A stretch of 64,000 nucleotides of DNA from UBA8914 sp034002905 (GCA_034002905.1 JAVEZQ010000009.1:12229-76228); one strand, 5' to 3'. Positions 41,826-51,470 are shown, counted from the stretch's first letter. Program-made: numbers and translations. The notes: generated by a model from the sequence alone, not told the origin.

Positions 41826-43646
41826 ATGTTCAATATGAAACAGGTCGAAACCGGCCACCATTTGTCCGTTGATTATACGCGCGATGCCCTTTTAACAAAA
41901 TTTGGCCTTGCCACACTTGAGGATCGCTATCTTTTAGAAGACGAAACACCTCAAGATATGTTTGCACGAGTCGCTTTGACTTTCTCAGACGATTCAGAAC
42001 ACGCCCAGCGCATCTACGACTATATGAGCCGCCTGTGGTTTATGCCTGCCACGCCCGTACTCAGCAATGGCGGCGCGGGACGCGGCCTTCCCATCTCCTG
42101 CTTCCTCAATGAATGCGCCGACAGTTTACAAGGCATCGTCGATTTATGGAACGAGAATGTCTGGCTCGCTTCTTTGGGCGGCGGCATCGGATCTTACTGG
42201 GGAAATCTGCGTTCCATAGGGGAATCCGTGGGCCGCAGCGGCAAAACCTCCGGCATTATCCCTTTCATTCGCGTACAAGACAGCCTCACGCTTGCCATTT
42301 CACAAGGCAGCTTGCGACGTGGTTCATCCGCTTGCTACCTGCCTGTCAGCCATCCCGAAATCGAAGAGTTTATTGAACTTCGTCGTCCCACCGGTGGCGA
42401 TATCAATCGCAAGGCACTGAACCTACATCATGGCGTTGTCATTACCGATGCCTTTATGCGCGCCGTGGAAAAGGACGAGGAATGGGCTCTCATGAGTCCA
42501 AAGGATCACGCCGTGATCGAACGCGTGAATGCACGCGCCTTGTGGATCCGCATCTTAACGGCCCGTATCGAAACGGGCGAGCCCTATTTGCTCTTTATCG
42601 ACAATGTGAATCGCGCCATCCCCGAGCATCACAAGATGGCAGGCCTTAACGTCAAGATGTCCAATCTGTGCTGTGAAATCACTTTGCCAACGGGTGAGGA
42701 CCAACACGGGAACCAGCGCACGGCTGTTTGTTGTCTCTCTTCGCTCAATCTCGAGACGTTCAAAGAGTGGGAAAAGCACCCAACCTTTATCAAGGATTGC
42801 TTCCGTTTTCTTGATAATGTCCTAAATGACTTTATCAACCGTGCCCCAGACAGCATGTCCCGCGCCAAATATGCAGCCATGCGCGAACGCTCTGTCGGTC
42901 TGGGCGTGATGGGCCTTCATTCCTTTCTGCAAAGCCAGAATATCCCCATTGAAAGCGTCATGGCTAAAGTTTGGAACAAGCGCATCTTCCAGCACATCAA
43001 AGAGCGCGCCGATCAAGCCTCTCGCGAGCTGGCCGAAGAACGCGGTTCCTGCCCCGATGCGGCGGAATATGGCATTATGGAACGCTTTTCTAACAAGATT
43101 GCCATTGCGCCTACGGCCTCGATCTCCATCATCTGCGGCGGCGCAAGCCCGGGCATTGAGCCCAACGCCGCCAACAGCTTTCTCCACAAAACGCTTTCAG
43201 GCAGTTTTCCGGTGCGCAACAAATATCTTGCCGACGTTTTAGCCAAATATGGACGCGATGACGAAGAGACGTGGAGCAATATAACGATCCACGAAGGCTC
43301 GGTCCAACATCTGGATTTTCTGAGCGATGACGAAAAAGCCGTTTTCAAGACTGCCTTCGAGATTGATCAGCGTTGGCTGATTGATCTAGCCGCGGACCGC
43401 ACCCCTTTCCTGTGCCAAGGGCAGAGCCTCAACCTTTTCCTTCCCGCCGATGTGCATAAACGCGATTTGCATATGCTGCACTATCTGGCATGGAAAAAGG
43501 GCGTAAAAAGCCTTTATTACTGCCGCTCGAAATCTCTGCAACGCGCAGAAAAAGCAGGTGGCCTCTCAACTGGCGCGCCTTCCGCGAGGCCGTTGGAGCC
43601 CCAAGCCGCCAACAACAACTATGACGAATGCCTGTCGTGCCAATAA
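41826..43646 (+). CDS. nrdA: Class I ribonucleoside-diphosphate reductase, alpha subunit (no ATP cone)
   Basis: This is the catalytic subunit of ribonucleotide reductase, making dNDPs. The 606-residue protein begins at 41826 with AAAGG upstream. It has the radical-site triad: Cys92 in LPISCFLNEC, the thiyl Cys and Glu in SNLCCEITLPT, and the partner Cys in AVCCLSSLNLE, plus PTASISIICGGASPG and a C-terminal CLSC shuttle pair. About 100-150 residues are missing at the N terminus compared with enteric NrdA, and the ATP-cone is absent, so dATP inhibition through that site cannot occur. nrdB follows after 41 bases. Confidence 0.93.
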   Translation: MFNMKQVETGHHLSVDYTRDALLTKFGLATLEDRYLLEDETPQDMFARVALTFSDDSEHAQRIYDYMSRLWFMPATPVLSNGGAGRGLPISCFLNECADSLQGIVDLWNENVWLASLGGGIGSYWGNLRSIGESVGRSGKTSGIIPFIRVQDSLTLAISQGSLRRGSSACYLPVSHPEIEEFIELRRPTGGDINRKALNLHHGVVITDAFMRAVEKDEEWALMSPKDHAVIERVNARALWIRILTARIETGEPYLLFIDNVNRAIPEHHKMAGLNVKMSNLCCEITLPTGEDQHGNQRTAVCCLSSLNLETFKEWEKHPTFIKDCFRFLDNVLNDFINRAPDSMSRAKYAAMRERSVGLGVMGLHSFLQSQNIPIESVMAKVWNKRIFQHIKERADQASRELAEERGSCPDAAEYGIMERFSNKIAIAPTASISIICGGASPGIEPNAANSFLHKTLSGSFPVRNKYLADVLAKYGRDDEETWSNITIHEGSVQHLDFLSDDEKAVFKTAFEIDQRWLIDLAADRTPFLCQGQSLNLFLPADVHKRDLHMLHYLAWKKGVKSLYYCRSKSLQRAEKAGGLSTGAPSARPLEPQAANNNYDECLSCQ

Positions 43647-43687
43647 CAAAGCCCTGCCAATACCAAAACAAACAAGTGGAGAAGAAA

Positions 43688-44674
43688 ATGGCCAAGTTGC
43701 TCGAACCCAATCCCGTCTATAAGCCCTTTAGCTATCCGTGGGCCTATGAATGCTGGCACAAGCAACAACAACTCCATTGGCTCCCCGAAGAAGTCCCCAT
43801 GGCGGACGATATCAAGGACTGGAAAAACAAGCTGACGGAATCCGAACGCAACCTGCTGACCCAAATCTTCCGCTTTTTCACGCAAGCGGATGTTGAGGTC
43901 AACAACTGCTATATGAAAAACTATGCGCAGGTGTTCCAGCCCACCGAAGTCCAGATGATGCTGGCCGCCTTCTCGAATATTGAGACGATCCATATCGCGG
44001 CCTATTCCTACCTGCTCGACACCATCGGTATACCAGAAATCGAATATTCGGCCTTCCTTCGTTACAAGGAAATGAAGGACAAGTATGAATATATGCAAAA
44101 CTTCAACTGCAACAGCCCCCAAGAGATTGCCCGTACCCTTGCCGTTTTTGGCGGCTTTACCGAGGGTCTGCAACTTTTCGCCTCTTTCGCGATGCTGATG
44201 AACTTCCCGCGCTTTAACAAGATGAAGGGCATGGGCCAGATCGTCACATGGTCGGTGCGCGACGAAACGCTTCATACCCTTTCTATCATCCGCCTCTTCC
44301 ACACCTTTATCGAAGAATATCCCGAAGTCTGGACCGCTCAGTTCCGGCAAGAGCTCACACAATCCTGTCAGACAATCGTGGCTCACGAAGATGCCTTCAT
44401 CGATCTGGCCTTCGAAATGGGCGGCGTCGAAGGGATGGAGGCGCAGGATGTCAAAGACTATATCCGCTATATTGCCGACCGCCGCCTGCTACAGCTCAAG
44501 CTCGAACCCCTTTACAACATCGAGAAAAACCCCCTTCTCTGGATGGACGAGATGATGAACGCGGCCGAGCACGCCAACTTCTTTGAGGCCCGTGCGACCG
44601 AATATTCCCGCGCCGCCACACAGGGCACATGGGAGGAAGCTTTTGAGACGATGCTAATGGGCAACGCCGCCTAA
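43688..44674 (+). CDS. nrdB: Class I ribonucleoside-diphosphate reductase, beta subunit
   Basis: NrdB holds the dimetal centre and tyrosyl radical. The 328-residue protein starts at 43688, where GGAG is six bases upstream; the frame from 43628 overlaps nrdA and has no family match. The metal and radical residues are seen in NIETIHIAAYSYLL (Glu, His, Tyr at +0, +3, +7), and the second ligand set is in VRDETLHTLSIIRLF. The first ligand Asp lies earlier, around ADVEVNN. No N-terminal ATP-cone is attached, as happens in some short-NrdA systems. A terminator follows. Confidence 0.95.
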   Translation: MAKLLEPNPVYKPFSYPWAYECWHKQQQLHWLPEEVPMADDIKDWKNKLTESERNLLTQIFRFFTQADVEVNNCYMKNYAQVFQPTEVQMMLAAFSNIETIHIAAYSYLLDTIGIPEIEYSAFLRYKEMKDKYEYMQNFNCNSPQEIARTLAVFGGFTEGLQLFASFAMLMNFPRFNKMKGMGQIVTWSVRDETLHTLSIIRLFHTFIEEYPEVWTAQFRQELTQSCQTIVAHEDAFIDLAFEMGGVEGMEAQDVKDYIRYIADRRLLQLKLEPLYNIEKNPLLWMDEMMNAAEHANFFEARATEYSRAATQGTWEEAFETMLMGNAA

Positions 44675-44715
44675 AGGCGCCAAGTCGTACAGAAAGCAGT
44701 TTTAATAGGCCTCAA

Positions 44716-44748
44716 ATGGGTCGATTAGCCCAGAATCGGCCCATTTTT
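44716..44748 (+). terminator. nrdAB terminator
   Basis: An 11-pair stem (ATGGGTCGATT with AATCGGCCCAT, one G-U pair) and a 7-base loop, followed by TTTT then ACTTT. It lies 42 bases after nrdB. Confidence 0.75.
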
Positions 44749-44824
44749 ACTTTAGGAAAACAATAAGAAGTCCCTAAAATCACTTCATATTTCCTTGCAT
44801 CCATTTTTACAAAGGAGCGTTGGC

Positions 44825-46078
44825 ATGGATACTCCCATGATTGACCGTTATTCCCGAAATGTGGTGGAAGAAGCCTCCCGCATCGTGGGCTATCCCCTAG
44901 ACGACAAGTGCTGGCCCCTTTTTCGAGTTGCCACTGACAACCTGCAAAGCGCCTCGACCAACCTTTGGCTCCAGCAGTGTCCCCCCATTGGCAAAGCGTT
45001 TCAGTGTATCGGCCAAGATTATACACCCCTTTTGTTCGCACGGGAATTCGACCGCCAGAACTTCATAAGCAAAACAAATATCTACCTCTATTCCGCTCTC
45101 GCGGATCGCTTCTTTCCGACAAGGCAACGACTTACGGAAGATAGAACCTCCGATCTTGTTTATTGCTCGGCCGAAATGCATCTGGGCGTTGTCGATCACT
45201 TTTCCGGCACCAGAGAACACAGATATATCATGCTGTTGCGGGATGATTTTGCACCAAGCTATAAAGGATGCCTGACAAGTCCCGGTGGCATGATGGATCG
45301 CACGCCAATCACAACAATCTTTAAAGAAGCAAATGAAGAAGTCACCCTTATCGTCAAGCAAAACAAAGGATTTCACTTTCTCCACTTAATGCAAAACGGC
45401 ATTCAGGGTCTAAGCGAAAAAGAAAAACGGGAACGGCTGCCTCTTGCCTTGGAAAGGCTGCGCCAAGAGTTCCCCATAACGCTTCACAATGTGTCCGCTG
45501 ATCAGGTTAAAACACTCCCCGCCGAAATGATCGACAACCCCGCCCTTAAAGACAGAACAAAACGCATTCGTATCGATTATGAAGGTGATCTTCGCTATGA
45601 AGGCCAGCATCTTGTCGTGCGAGATCGCGGCATGAAATCAGTCAGCCTGCAAAGCGCTCTTCTCCTGCCGCCCGAGGCAAACGGTATTTCTTTGCGCGAT
45701 TTGGTCTGGGGCAAAAACTTTTTTGCTGTCGACACAGAAAGCGCGGCTTTTTCCCGTTCAGTCTATCTGCTCAACAAGAATGAACTTGCCTATGCCCGGC
45801 ATCCTGAAACAGTCCTTCGGGATTTCACCCCTCCACTTCGCACAGCGGACGGCTTGCCTGTCGTTGGGGGTGTCATCAATATCGTCAAATCACTCACAGA
45901 TCATCCCGCCTTTGCCACGGCTCGCCCCGCCCAATATTTACGTCGCGTGACAGAAAAGGGGACAATTCACCACCAGTTTGTGCCTTCCTCTCAAAGAAAA
46001 AATGGTGGTCGAACCGGTGGTAGCGTTTATTCACTGCTTCCTCGGCTTGAAGGTTCTCTGGCCGTGAACACCTTATGA
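44825..46078 (+). CDS. Nudix-like protein of unknown function
   Basis: The 417-residue protein starts at 44825 with AAAGGAG eight bases upstream. Around residues 152-175 there is a degenerate Nudix box: SPGGMMDRTP followed by KEANEEVTLIV, where the REUxEE core survives as K-E-A-N-E-E but the early Glu and the late Gly are missing. The flanking beta-rich sequence (HRYIMLLRDDFAP, KGCLTSPGG) fits a Nudix fold, with extra domains on both sides that were not recognised. It has no signal peptide. It sits alone between nrdAB and gtrA. Hydrolase activity is uncertain. Confidence 0.6.
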   Translation: MDTPMIDRYSRNVVEEASRIVGYPLDDKCWPLFRVATDNLQSASTNLWLQQCPPIGKAFQCIGQDYTPLLFAREFDRQNFISKTNIYLYSALADRFFPTRQRLTEDRTSDLVYCSAEMHLGVVDHFSGTREHRYIMLLRDDFAPSYKGCLTSPGGMMDRTPITTIFKEANEEVTLIVKQNKGFHFLHLMQNGIQGLSEKEKRERLPLALERLRQEFPITLHNVSADQVKTLPAEMIDNPALKDRTKRIRIDYEGDLRYEGQHLVVRDRGMKSVSLQSALLLPPEANGISLRDLVWGKNFFAVDTESAAFSRSVYLLNKNELAYARHPETVLRDFTPPLRTADGLPVVGGVINIVKSLTDHPAFATARPAQYLRRVTEKGTIHHQFVPSSQRKNGGRTGGSVYSLLPRLEGSLAVNTL

Positions 46079-46230
46079 TCTCTTTATATTCAATAACGGC
46101 CCATACTTTGTTGATATAAACGACAGGCACGGGCTGTCACTAATTAACCCTTTGGTTTGCTCTTCGATGAACGCCCAAACGTTTAATAGCTCCATTGACC
46201 CTCTCGAAACGGAAGCGTAGAAGGCTTTTT

Positions 46231-46671
46231 ATGCTTCCTCATGATCCTCTTCGCGTCCACTCAGCGCGCCTATGCCGCCATCCAACCCTCCACCAGTTCG
46301 TGAAGTTCGGGATTGTGGGCGGGATTGGGTTTATCGTTGATGCGGGAGTCCTTTATGCCTGCATGAAAGGTCTTGGCATGGGACCCTATTCGGGACGCAT
46401 CGTTTCCTTTATCTCGGCAGCCAGCTCGACATGGTTTTGCAACCGCCACTTCACCTTTAAGGACAGCAAGGGCGAGGACAAGCTCCACGTCCAGTGGATT
46501 AAGTTTCTCGTCGTGAGCATGGGCGGCTTTACCTTTAATTACGGCGCCTATGCCGCGTTAATCTGGGGCAGCCCGCTTGTTGCCGCCTATCCTATTTTAG
46601 GCGTCGCGGCAGGATCGATCGCTGGAATGTTTTTTAACTTCTTTGTTTCCCGCAAGTTGGTGTTTAGATAA
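46231..46671 (+). CDS. GtrA-family membrane protein
   Basis: The 146-residue protein has four membrane helices of the GtrA/DPMS flippase family: KFGIVGGIGFIVDAGVLYAC, the segment ending in SSTWFCNRHFTF, a third helix at FLVVSMGGFTFNYGAYAAL and a last one in AGSIAGMFFNFFVSRKLVF, with the signature basic RKxVF-type end. Such proteins help polyprenyl-linked sugars cross the membrane. AAGG lies six bases before the ATG at 46231; the TTG at 46195 would add 12 residues. It is separated from clpB by a heat-shock promoter. Confidence 0.85.
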   Translation: MLPHDPLRVHSARLCRHPTLHQFVKFGIVGGIGFIVDAGVLYACMKGLGMGPYSGRIVSFISAASSTWFCNRHFTFKDSKGEDKLHVQWIKFLVVSMGGFTFNYGAYAALIWGSPLVAAYPILGVAAGSIAGMFFNFFVSRKLVFR

Positions 46672-46693
46672 GCCCTTTTCTTGTTTATTTGCC

Positions 46694-46720
46694 CTTGAAA
46701 TAAGGAAAATGATCCCCACC
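46694..46720 (+). promoter_or_regulatory. Sigma-32 heat-shock promoter of clpB
   Basis: CTTGAAA (46694-46700), a 13-base spacer, then CCCCACC (46714-46720). This is the RpoH -35/-10 pattern (CTTGAAA-N13-CCCCAT) with one change at the last positions and perfect spacing. The expected start site is near 46727, 23 bases before the clpB ATG. Confidence 0.75.
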
Positions 46721-46749
46721 TCTTTCTTTGACAAACAGGGGGAACTTTC

Positions 46750-49344
46750 ATGGATTTCTCAAACTATACCGACCGCGCCCAAGGCTTTATCCAATCTGCC
46801 CAGATGGAAGCGCTGAAACGTCAGCACCAGCAGATTCTGCCCGAGCACCTGCTTAAAGTACTGTTAGACGACAATGAGGGCATGGCCGGAAACCTAATCA
46901 AGGCCGCAGGCGGGAATCCTTCCCTCGCCGCGCAAGGCACCGAAGAGGAGCTTAAAAAAGTCCCCCAAGTCTATGCGTCCGGCAGTGCGGATCAACTTCG
47001 CCTCTCGGCCGAGTTTGCACGTCTGCTGGCCCAAGCCGAAGAACTGGCCCAGAAAGCCAGCGACAGCTTTGTAACCGTCGAGCGGCTTCTCCTCGCCCTC
47101 ACGATGGCCGCGCAAAGCAATGCGCAGAAAATCCTTCAACACGCGGGCGTCACGCCACAAAAGCTCAATCAGGCGATCAATGAACTGCGCAAAGGCCGCA
47201 CCGCAGACAGCCCGGGCGCCGAGCAAGCCTATGACGCGCTCAAACGCTATGCCCGCGACCTGACCGCCGCCGCCAAAGAAGGCAAGCTTGATCCCGTTAT
47301 TGGCCGTGATGAAGAAATCCGCCGCACGGTTCAGGTCCTCGCCCGACGCACGAAAAACAATCCCGTTCTGATCGGCGAGCCGGGTGTCGGCAAGACAGCA
47401 ATTATCGAAGGTCTGGCAGGACGCATCGCGCGCGGCGATGTGCCGGAGAGTCTCAAGAACAAGCGCATCCTTTCCCTTGATCTCGGCGCCTTGGTAGCTG
47501 GCGCGAAATATCGCGGAGAGTTTGAAGAACGCCTCAAAGCCGTCTTAAGTGAAATCTCGGCAGCTGCTGGCGAGATTATTATTTTTATCGACGAGCTTCA
47601 TTTGCTGGTCGGCGCGGGCAAAACCGAAGGCACGATGGATGCCTCCAACATGCTTAAACCCGCCTTGGCGCGTGGCGAGCTGCACTGTGTCGGCGCGACG
47701 ACTTTGGATGAATACCGCAAATATATTGAAAAAGACGCGGCCCTCGCCCGTCGTTTTCAATCTGTTTTTGTCACGCAACCGACTGTCGAAGACACCATCT
47801 CGATCCTGCGCGGGCTCAAGGAAAAATACGAAGTTCATCACGGCGTCCGCATTACCGATGCCGCCCTTGTTGCTGCGGCGACGCTCTCGAATCGCTATAT
47901 CACCGACCGCTTTTTGCCCGACAAAGCCATTGACCTTGTAGACGAAGCGGCGGCCCGTTTGCGCATGGAAGTGGATAGCAAACCCGAAGAAATCGACGAA
48001 ATCGACCGCAAGCTGATCCAGCTCAAGATCGAAAAAGCGGCCCTTGAAAAAGAAAGCGATGCCGGATCGCGCGAACGTCTAGGCAAGTTGCATGGCGAAA
48101 TCGCAAAGCTCGAAGAAGAATCCAACCGCCTCACCACACGCTGGGAGAATGAAAAGAACCAGATCAATGCGGCCCAGAAGCTTAAAGAGCAGATCGAGCA
48201 AGCACGCACCGAACTGGGAGCTGCCCAAAGAAACGGCAACTACACCCGTGCAGGTGAACTCACCTATGGCATTATCCCCGATCTTGAAAAGAAACTTGCC
48301 GCCGCCGAAGCGCAGGAAGACGGCGATGTGATGATCGATGAGGTCGTGAAGGACAGCGATATCGCGGCCATTGTCAGCCGATCGACGGGCATTCCCGTTG
48401 ATCGCATGATGCAGGGTGAGCGCGATAAGTTGCTCAGGATGGAAGCGTTTCTGAAAAAGCGGGTGATCGGGCAGGAAGAAGCCGTCACGGCCGTTTCCAA
48501 TGCCGTGCGACGGGCGCGTGCGGGCTTGCAAGACCCCAACAGACCAACGGGTTCTTTCCTTTTCCTTGGCCCTACAGGCGTTGGCAAAACCGAGCTAACC
48601 AAAGCTCTGGCCGAGTTTCTCTTTGACGATGAACAGGCAATGCAACGCATCGACATGTCGGAATATATGGAAAAGCACGCTGTCGCCCGTCTGATCGGCG
48701 CGCCTCCGGGTTATGTCGGCTATGAGGAAGGCGGTAGCCTGACCGAGGCCGTGCGCCGTCGCCCCTATCAGGTCATCCTTTTCGATGAAGTCGAAAAAGC
48801 TCATCCAGATGTATTCAACATCCTTTTGCAAGTTCTGGATGACGGACGCTTGACGGATGGACAGGGGCGCATCGTGGATTTTCGCAATACGCTGATTATC
48901 CTGACATCGAACCTTGGCGCGGAAGCCATTGCCAATGATACAGGCGAAGAACTAAACCAAAGCACACGCGACACCGTTCTGGACATTGTACGTCATCATT
49001 TCCGGCCAGAGTTTCTCAACCGCCTCGATGAAATCCTGATCTTTCATCGTCTGAGCCGCAGTCATATGCGCGGGATTGTGGATGTCCAGATAGCACGATT
49101 TAAAAAGCTTCTGGTCGCGCATAACATTACGCTAGATATGGATGAACTCGTCTTGCAATGGCTAGCCGATGCGGGCTATGACCCGATTTATGGCGCAAGG
49201 CCGCTCAAACGCGTGATTCAACGCGAACTGCAGAACAAGATGGCAGAAGCCATCCTTTCTGGTCAACTCGCAACCGATAGCCATGTAGGGGCAAAACTGG
49301 AGGGCGACAAGATTTCGTTTGAGGTTCTCAAGACGAAGCACTAG
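46750..49344 (+). CDS. clpB: ATP-dependent disaggregase ClpB
   Basis: ClpB rescues aggregated proteins together with DnaK. The 864-residue protein is complete: N-terminal Clp-N repeats (1-145), first AAA+ domain with GEPGVGKTAI, the coiled-coil middle domain at about 400-525 that distinguishes ClpB from ClpA/ClpC, second AAA+ domain with GPTGVGKTEL and Walker B VILFDEVEKAHPDV, and the D2 small domain. It has a matching sigma-32 promoter. The adenine methylase gene begins 11 bases after its stop, so it may be carried on the heat-shock transcript. Confidence 0.97.
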   Translation: MDFSNYTDRAQGFIQSAQMEALKRQHQQILPEHLLKVLLDDNEGMAGNLIKAAGGNPSLAAQGTEEELKKVPQVYASGSADQLRLSAEFARLLAQAEELAQKASDSFVTVERLLLALTMAAQSNAQKILQHAGVTPQKLNQAINELRKGRTADSPGAEQAYDALKRYARDLTAAAKEGKLDPVIGRDEEIRRTVQVLARRTKNNPVLIGEPGVGKTAIIEGLAGRIARGDVPESLKNKRILSLDLGALVAGAKYRGEFEERLKAVLSEISAAAGEIIIFIDELHLLVGAGKTEGTMDASNMLKPALARGELHCVGATTLDEYRKYIEKDAALARRFQSVFVTQPTVEDTISILRGLKEKYEVHHGVRITDAALVAAATLSNRYITDRFLPDKAIDLVDEAAARLRMEVDSKPEEIDEIDRKLIQLKIEKAALEKESDAGSRERLGKLHGEIAKLEEESNRLTTRWENEKNQINAAQKLKEQIEQARTELGAAQRNGNYTRAGELTYGIIPDLEKKLAAAEAQEDGDVMIDEVVKDSDIAAIVSRSTGIPVDRMMQGERDKLLRMEAFLKKRVIGQEEAVTAVSNAVRRARAGLQDPNRPTGSFLFLGPTGVGKTELTKALAEFLFDDEQAMQRIDMSEYMEKHAVARLIGAPPGYVGYEEGGSLTEAVRRRPYQVILFDEVEKAHPDVFNILLQVLDDGRLTDGQGRIVDFRNTLIILTSNLGAEAIANDTGEELNQSTRDTVLDIVRHHFRPEFLNRLDEILIFHRLSRSHMRGIVDVQIARFKKLLVAHNITLDMDELVLQWLADAGYDPIYGARPLKRVIQRELQNKMAEAILSGQLATDSHVGAKLEGDKISFEVLKTKH

Positions 49345-49355
49345 GCTTCCGCAGT

Positions 49356-50591
49356 ATGAAATGGGAAGCAACCGCACATTCGGCCAATGCCACCGATGAA
49401 TATCTGTTTCATCAGCTTATTCCCTATATCGGGAACAAGCGCAAATTGCTTGGCTTGATTGAACGCACCCTCAACGCAAGCGACGCGACCCCTGAAACAC
49501 ATAGCTTTATTGATCTGTTTGCGGGCACAGGCGTCGTCAGCCGGATGGCCAAGCAAAAGGGTTTTACCGTTCTGGCCAATGACTGGGAGCCCTATAGCGA
49601 GGTCCTCAACCGCTGCTATATCGAAACCGACAAAGCTCCGCTCTTCTTTGGCAAAGAAAGCTACCACGACATTATTCAAAGACTCAACGACCTGCCCGAC
49701 CGCGAGGATTGGGTTACACAGCATCTTTGTCCCATCGATGATGCCAAGCTGGATCACGAAAAAGACCGCCTGTTTTACATGCGCAAAAATGGTCGCCGCA
49801 TTGATGCCATACGTCACCAGATTGATGTGTGGGATCAGGCAGGAGATCTCTCGGTGCAACAGCGTGCCTGTTTGCTTGCGCCCCTCCTTTACCAATGCTG
49901 TTACAATGCGAATACGAGCGGCGTTTTTAAGGGGTTTCATCGCGGTTGGGGCGGACAGACAGGCACGGCGCTTTATCGTATTATGGGCGATGTCGTCTTG
50001 CGCCCCGCCCTCTTCCATCAAAACGCCCATCGCAGCACCGTCACGCGCATGGACGCATTTAATCTGGCCAAAAAGTTGAAAGAGCATCACGCAGACAAGA
50101 AAGCTTTTGTCTATCTTGACCCACCCTATAACCAACATCCCTATGGCTCAAACTATCACGTACTAAACAGCGTTACACTCTGGGACAAACCGTCTCTACC
50201 CGAAAGAATAACCGGACGCGGCGACAAGGCTGCTATCCGCACCGACTGGCGGGAGGGCCGCCGTAGTGCCTATAATTACCGGCATCAAGCTACCGAGGCC
50301 TATCGAAAATTGCTCCAGCACTTGAAGGACAACGCCGCATGGGTTGCGACAAGCTACAGCACCGACGGCACGATCCCGCTTAGAGAGATGATCGAGGCGA
50401 ATGGCGCGATCGGTAATGTACGGGTCTTTACCCAGCCCTATAAACGCTATCGCGTCAGCAGCCAACGCTATTCCGAACGCTCACACAATATTGAGTTTGT
50501 GCTTTTGACCCAGACAGAAGAAAAAACGCAGTATTCAACCGAAAGATTGCTAAACCAAATCGCTCAAACAGGAGAATTTGAAGAGAAATAG
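49356..50591 (+). CDS. D12-class DNA adenine methyltransferase
   Basis: The 411-residue enzyme is a class D12 (Dam-like, alpha group) adenine methyltransferase. The AdoMet motifs come first: YIGNKRKLLGLI near 25-36, then FIDLFAGTGVVSRMA. The catalytic motif IV is VYLDPPYNQ, with Asp255-Pro-Pro-Tyr258. The region between (about 85-215) is the target-recognition part and is longer than in Dam. No restriction enzyme or specificity subunit is nearby, so it acts as a solitary methylase or as part of a decayed system; the recognition sequence cannot be read. A terminator follows. Confidence 0.85.
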   Translation: MKWEATAHSANATDEYLFHQLIPYIGNKRKLLGLIERTLNASDATPETHSFIDLFAGTGVVSRMAKQKGFTVLANDWEPYSEVLNRCYIETDKAPLFFGKESYHDIIQRLNDLPDREDWVTQHLCPIDDAKLDHEKDRLFYMRKNGRRIDAIRHQIDVWDQAGDLSVQQRACLLAPLLYQCCYNANTSGVFKGFHRGWGGQTGTALYRIMGDVVLRPALFHQNAHRSTVTRMDAFNLAKKLKEHHADKKAFVYLDPPYNQHPYGSNYHVLNSVTLWDKPSLPERITGRGDKAAIRTDWREGRRSAYNYRHQATEAYRKLLQHLKDNAAWVATSYSTDGTIPLREMIEANGAIGNVRVFTQPYKRYRVSSQRYSERSHNIEFVLLTQTEEKTQYSTERLLNQIAQTGEFEEK

Positions 50592-50624
50592 GACTTTTTC
50601 CATCCTTCCTTTCTGCTCTGCCCT

Positions 50625-50650
50625 GTGGCAATATGGGGTGCCACTTTTTA
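50625..50650 (+). terminator. Terminator between the adenine methylase and kdsB
   Basis: GTGGCA (50625-50630) and TGCCAC (50639-50644) with an 8-base loop, followed by TTTTTA. It ends 10 bases before the kdsB ATG, so kdsB needs its own promoter nearby or receives read-through. Confidence 0.65.
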
Positions 50651-50660
50651 GGATACCCCT

Positions 50661-51470
50661 ATGAAAACGCTTATTGTTATTCCCGCCCGTTATGGCTCGA
50701 CACGCTTGCCGGGCAAGCCCCTTCTTAAAATTGCAGGCCAGACGTTGCTGGGCCGTGTTGTAGCGATCGCCAAGCATGTAGCACGACATGTTCCTAACAC
50801 CGAAATCCTGATTGCAACCGATGACCAACGCATCCTCGATCATGCAAAGGAACTGGATACGCCTTGCGTCCTGACGCCCGAAAGCTGTCCCACCGGAACC
50901 GACCGCGTGCTTGCCGCCATGAAACAAGCGCAAGCGGCCCCAGATTTTATCATCAATCTGCAAGGCGATGCGCCCCTAACACCGCCCGACTTTGTTCAAG
51001 AGCTGATCAATGGTTTCGAAAAAGCACCCTGCGATATCATCACGCCTGTTGTGCGCCTAACATGGGTTGAGCTGGACGCCTTGCGCGAAAGCAAGAAAAC
51101 GACGCCTTTTAGTGGCACAACCGCCGTCTTTAACGAGGAAACGGGCCAAGCCTTTTGGTTTTCCAAGACGATCCTTCCGGCCATCCGCAAGGAAGAAAAG
51201 CTGCAGCAGACAAACGCCTTCGCTCCTGTCTGGCGGCATATCGGGCTATACGGTTACTCACGCGCCATGCTGGAAGCGTTTGTCACTCTTCCCAAAGGCT
51301 TTTATGAGGAACAAGAAGGCTTGGAACAATTACGTGCGCTCGAACATGGTTATAAGATTCGCTGCGTTTCCGTCAACTATAAGGGTCGCGCCAACACGAC
51401 AGGTGTCGATAGCCCCGAAGATATTGCCCGTGTCGAAGCCCTTATCGCCAAACATGGTGAAATGCTTTAG
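50661..51470 (+). CDS. kdsB: 3-deoxy-manno-octulosonate cytidylyltransferase
   Basis: KdsB activates Kdo with CTP for attachment to lipid A. The 269-residue protein begins with the nucleotide-binding VIPARYGSTRLPGKPL, followed by TDDQRI, the magnesium site at NLQGDAPL and the PEDIARVEALI C terminus. It is about 20 residues longer than the common KdsB length, with extra sequence around 170-190. The terminator of the gene before it crowds its leader. The histidine phosphatase follows after 30 bases. Confidence 0.93.
   Translation: MKTLIVIPARYGSTRLPGKPLLKIAGQTLLGRVVAIAKHVARHVPNTEILIATDDQRILDHAKELDTPCVLTPESCPTGTDRVLAAMKQAQAAPDFIINLQGDAPLTPPDFVQELINGFEKAPCDIITPVVRLTWVELDALRESKKTTPFSGTTAVFNEETGQAFWFSKTILPAIRKEEKLQQTNAFAPVWRHIGLYGYSRAMLEAFVTLPKGFYEEQEGLEQLRALEHGYKIRCVSVNYKGRANTTGVDSPEDIARVEALIAKHGEML

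Noticed and set aside
43619..44386. Antisense open frame (255 codons) opposite nrdB
   Set aside because: It is a mirror frame of nrdB with no family features or ribosome binding site.
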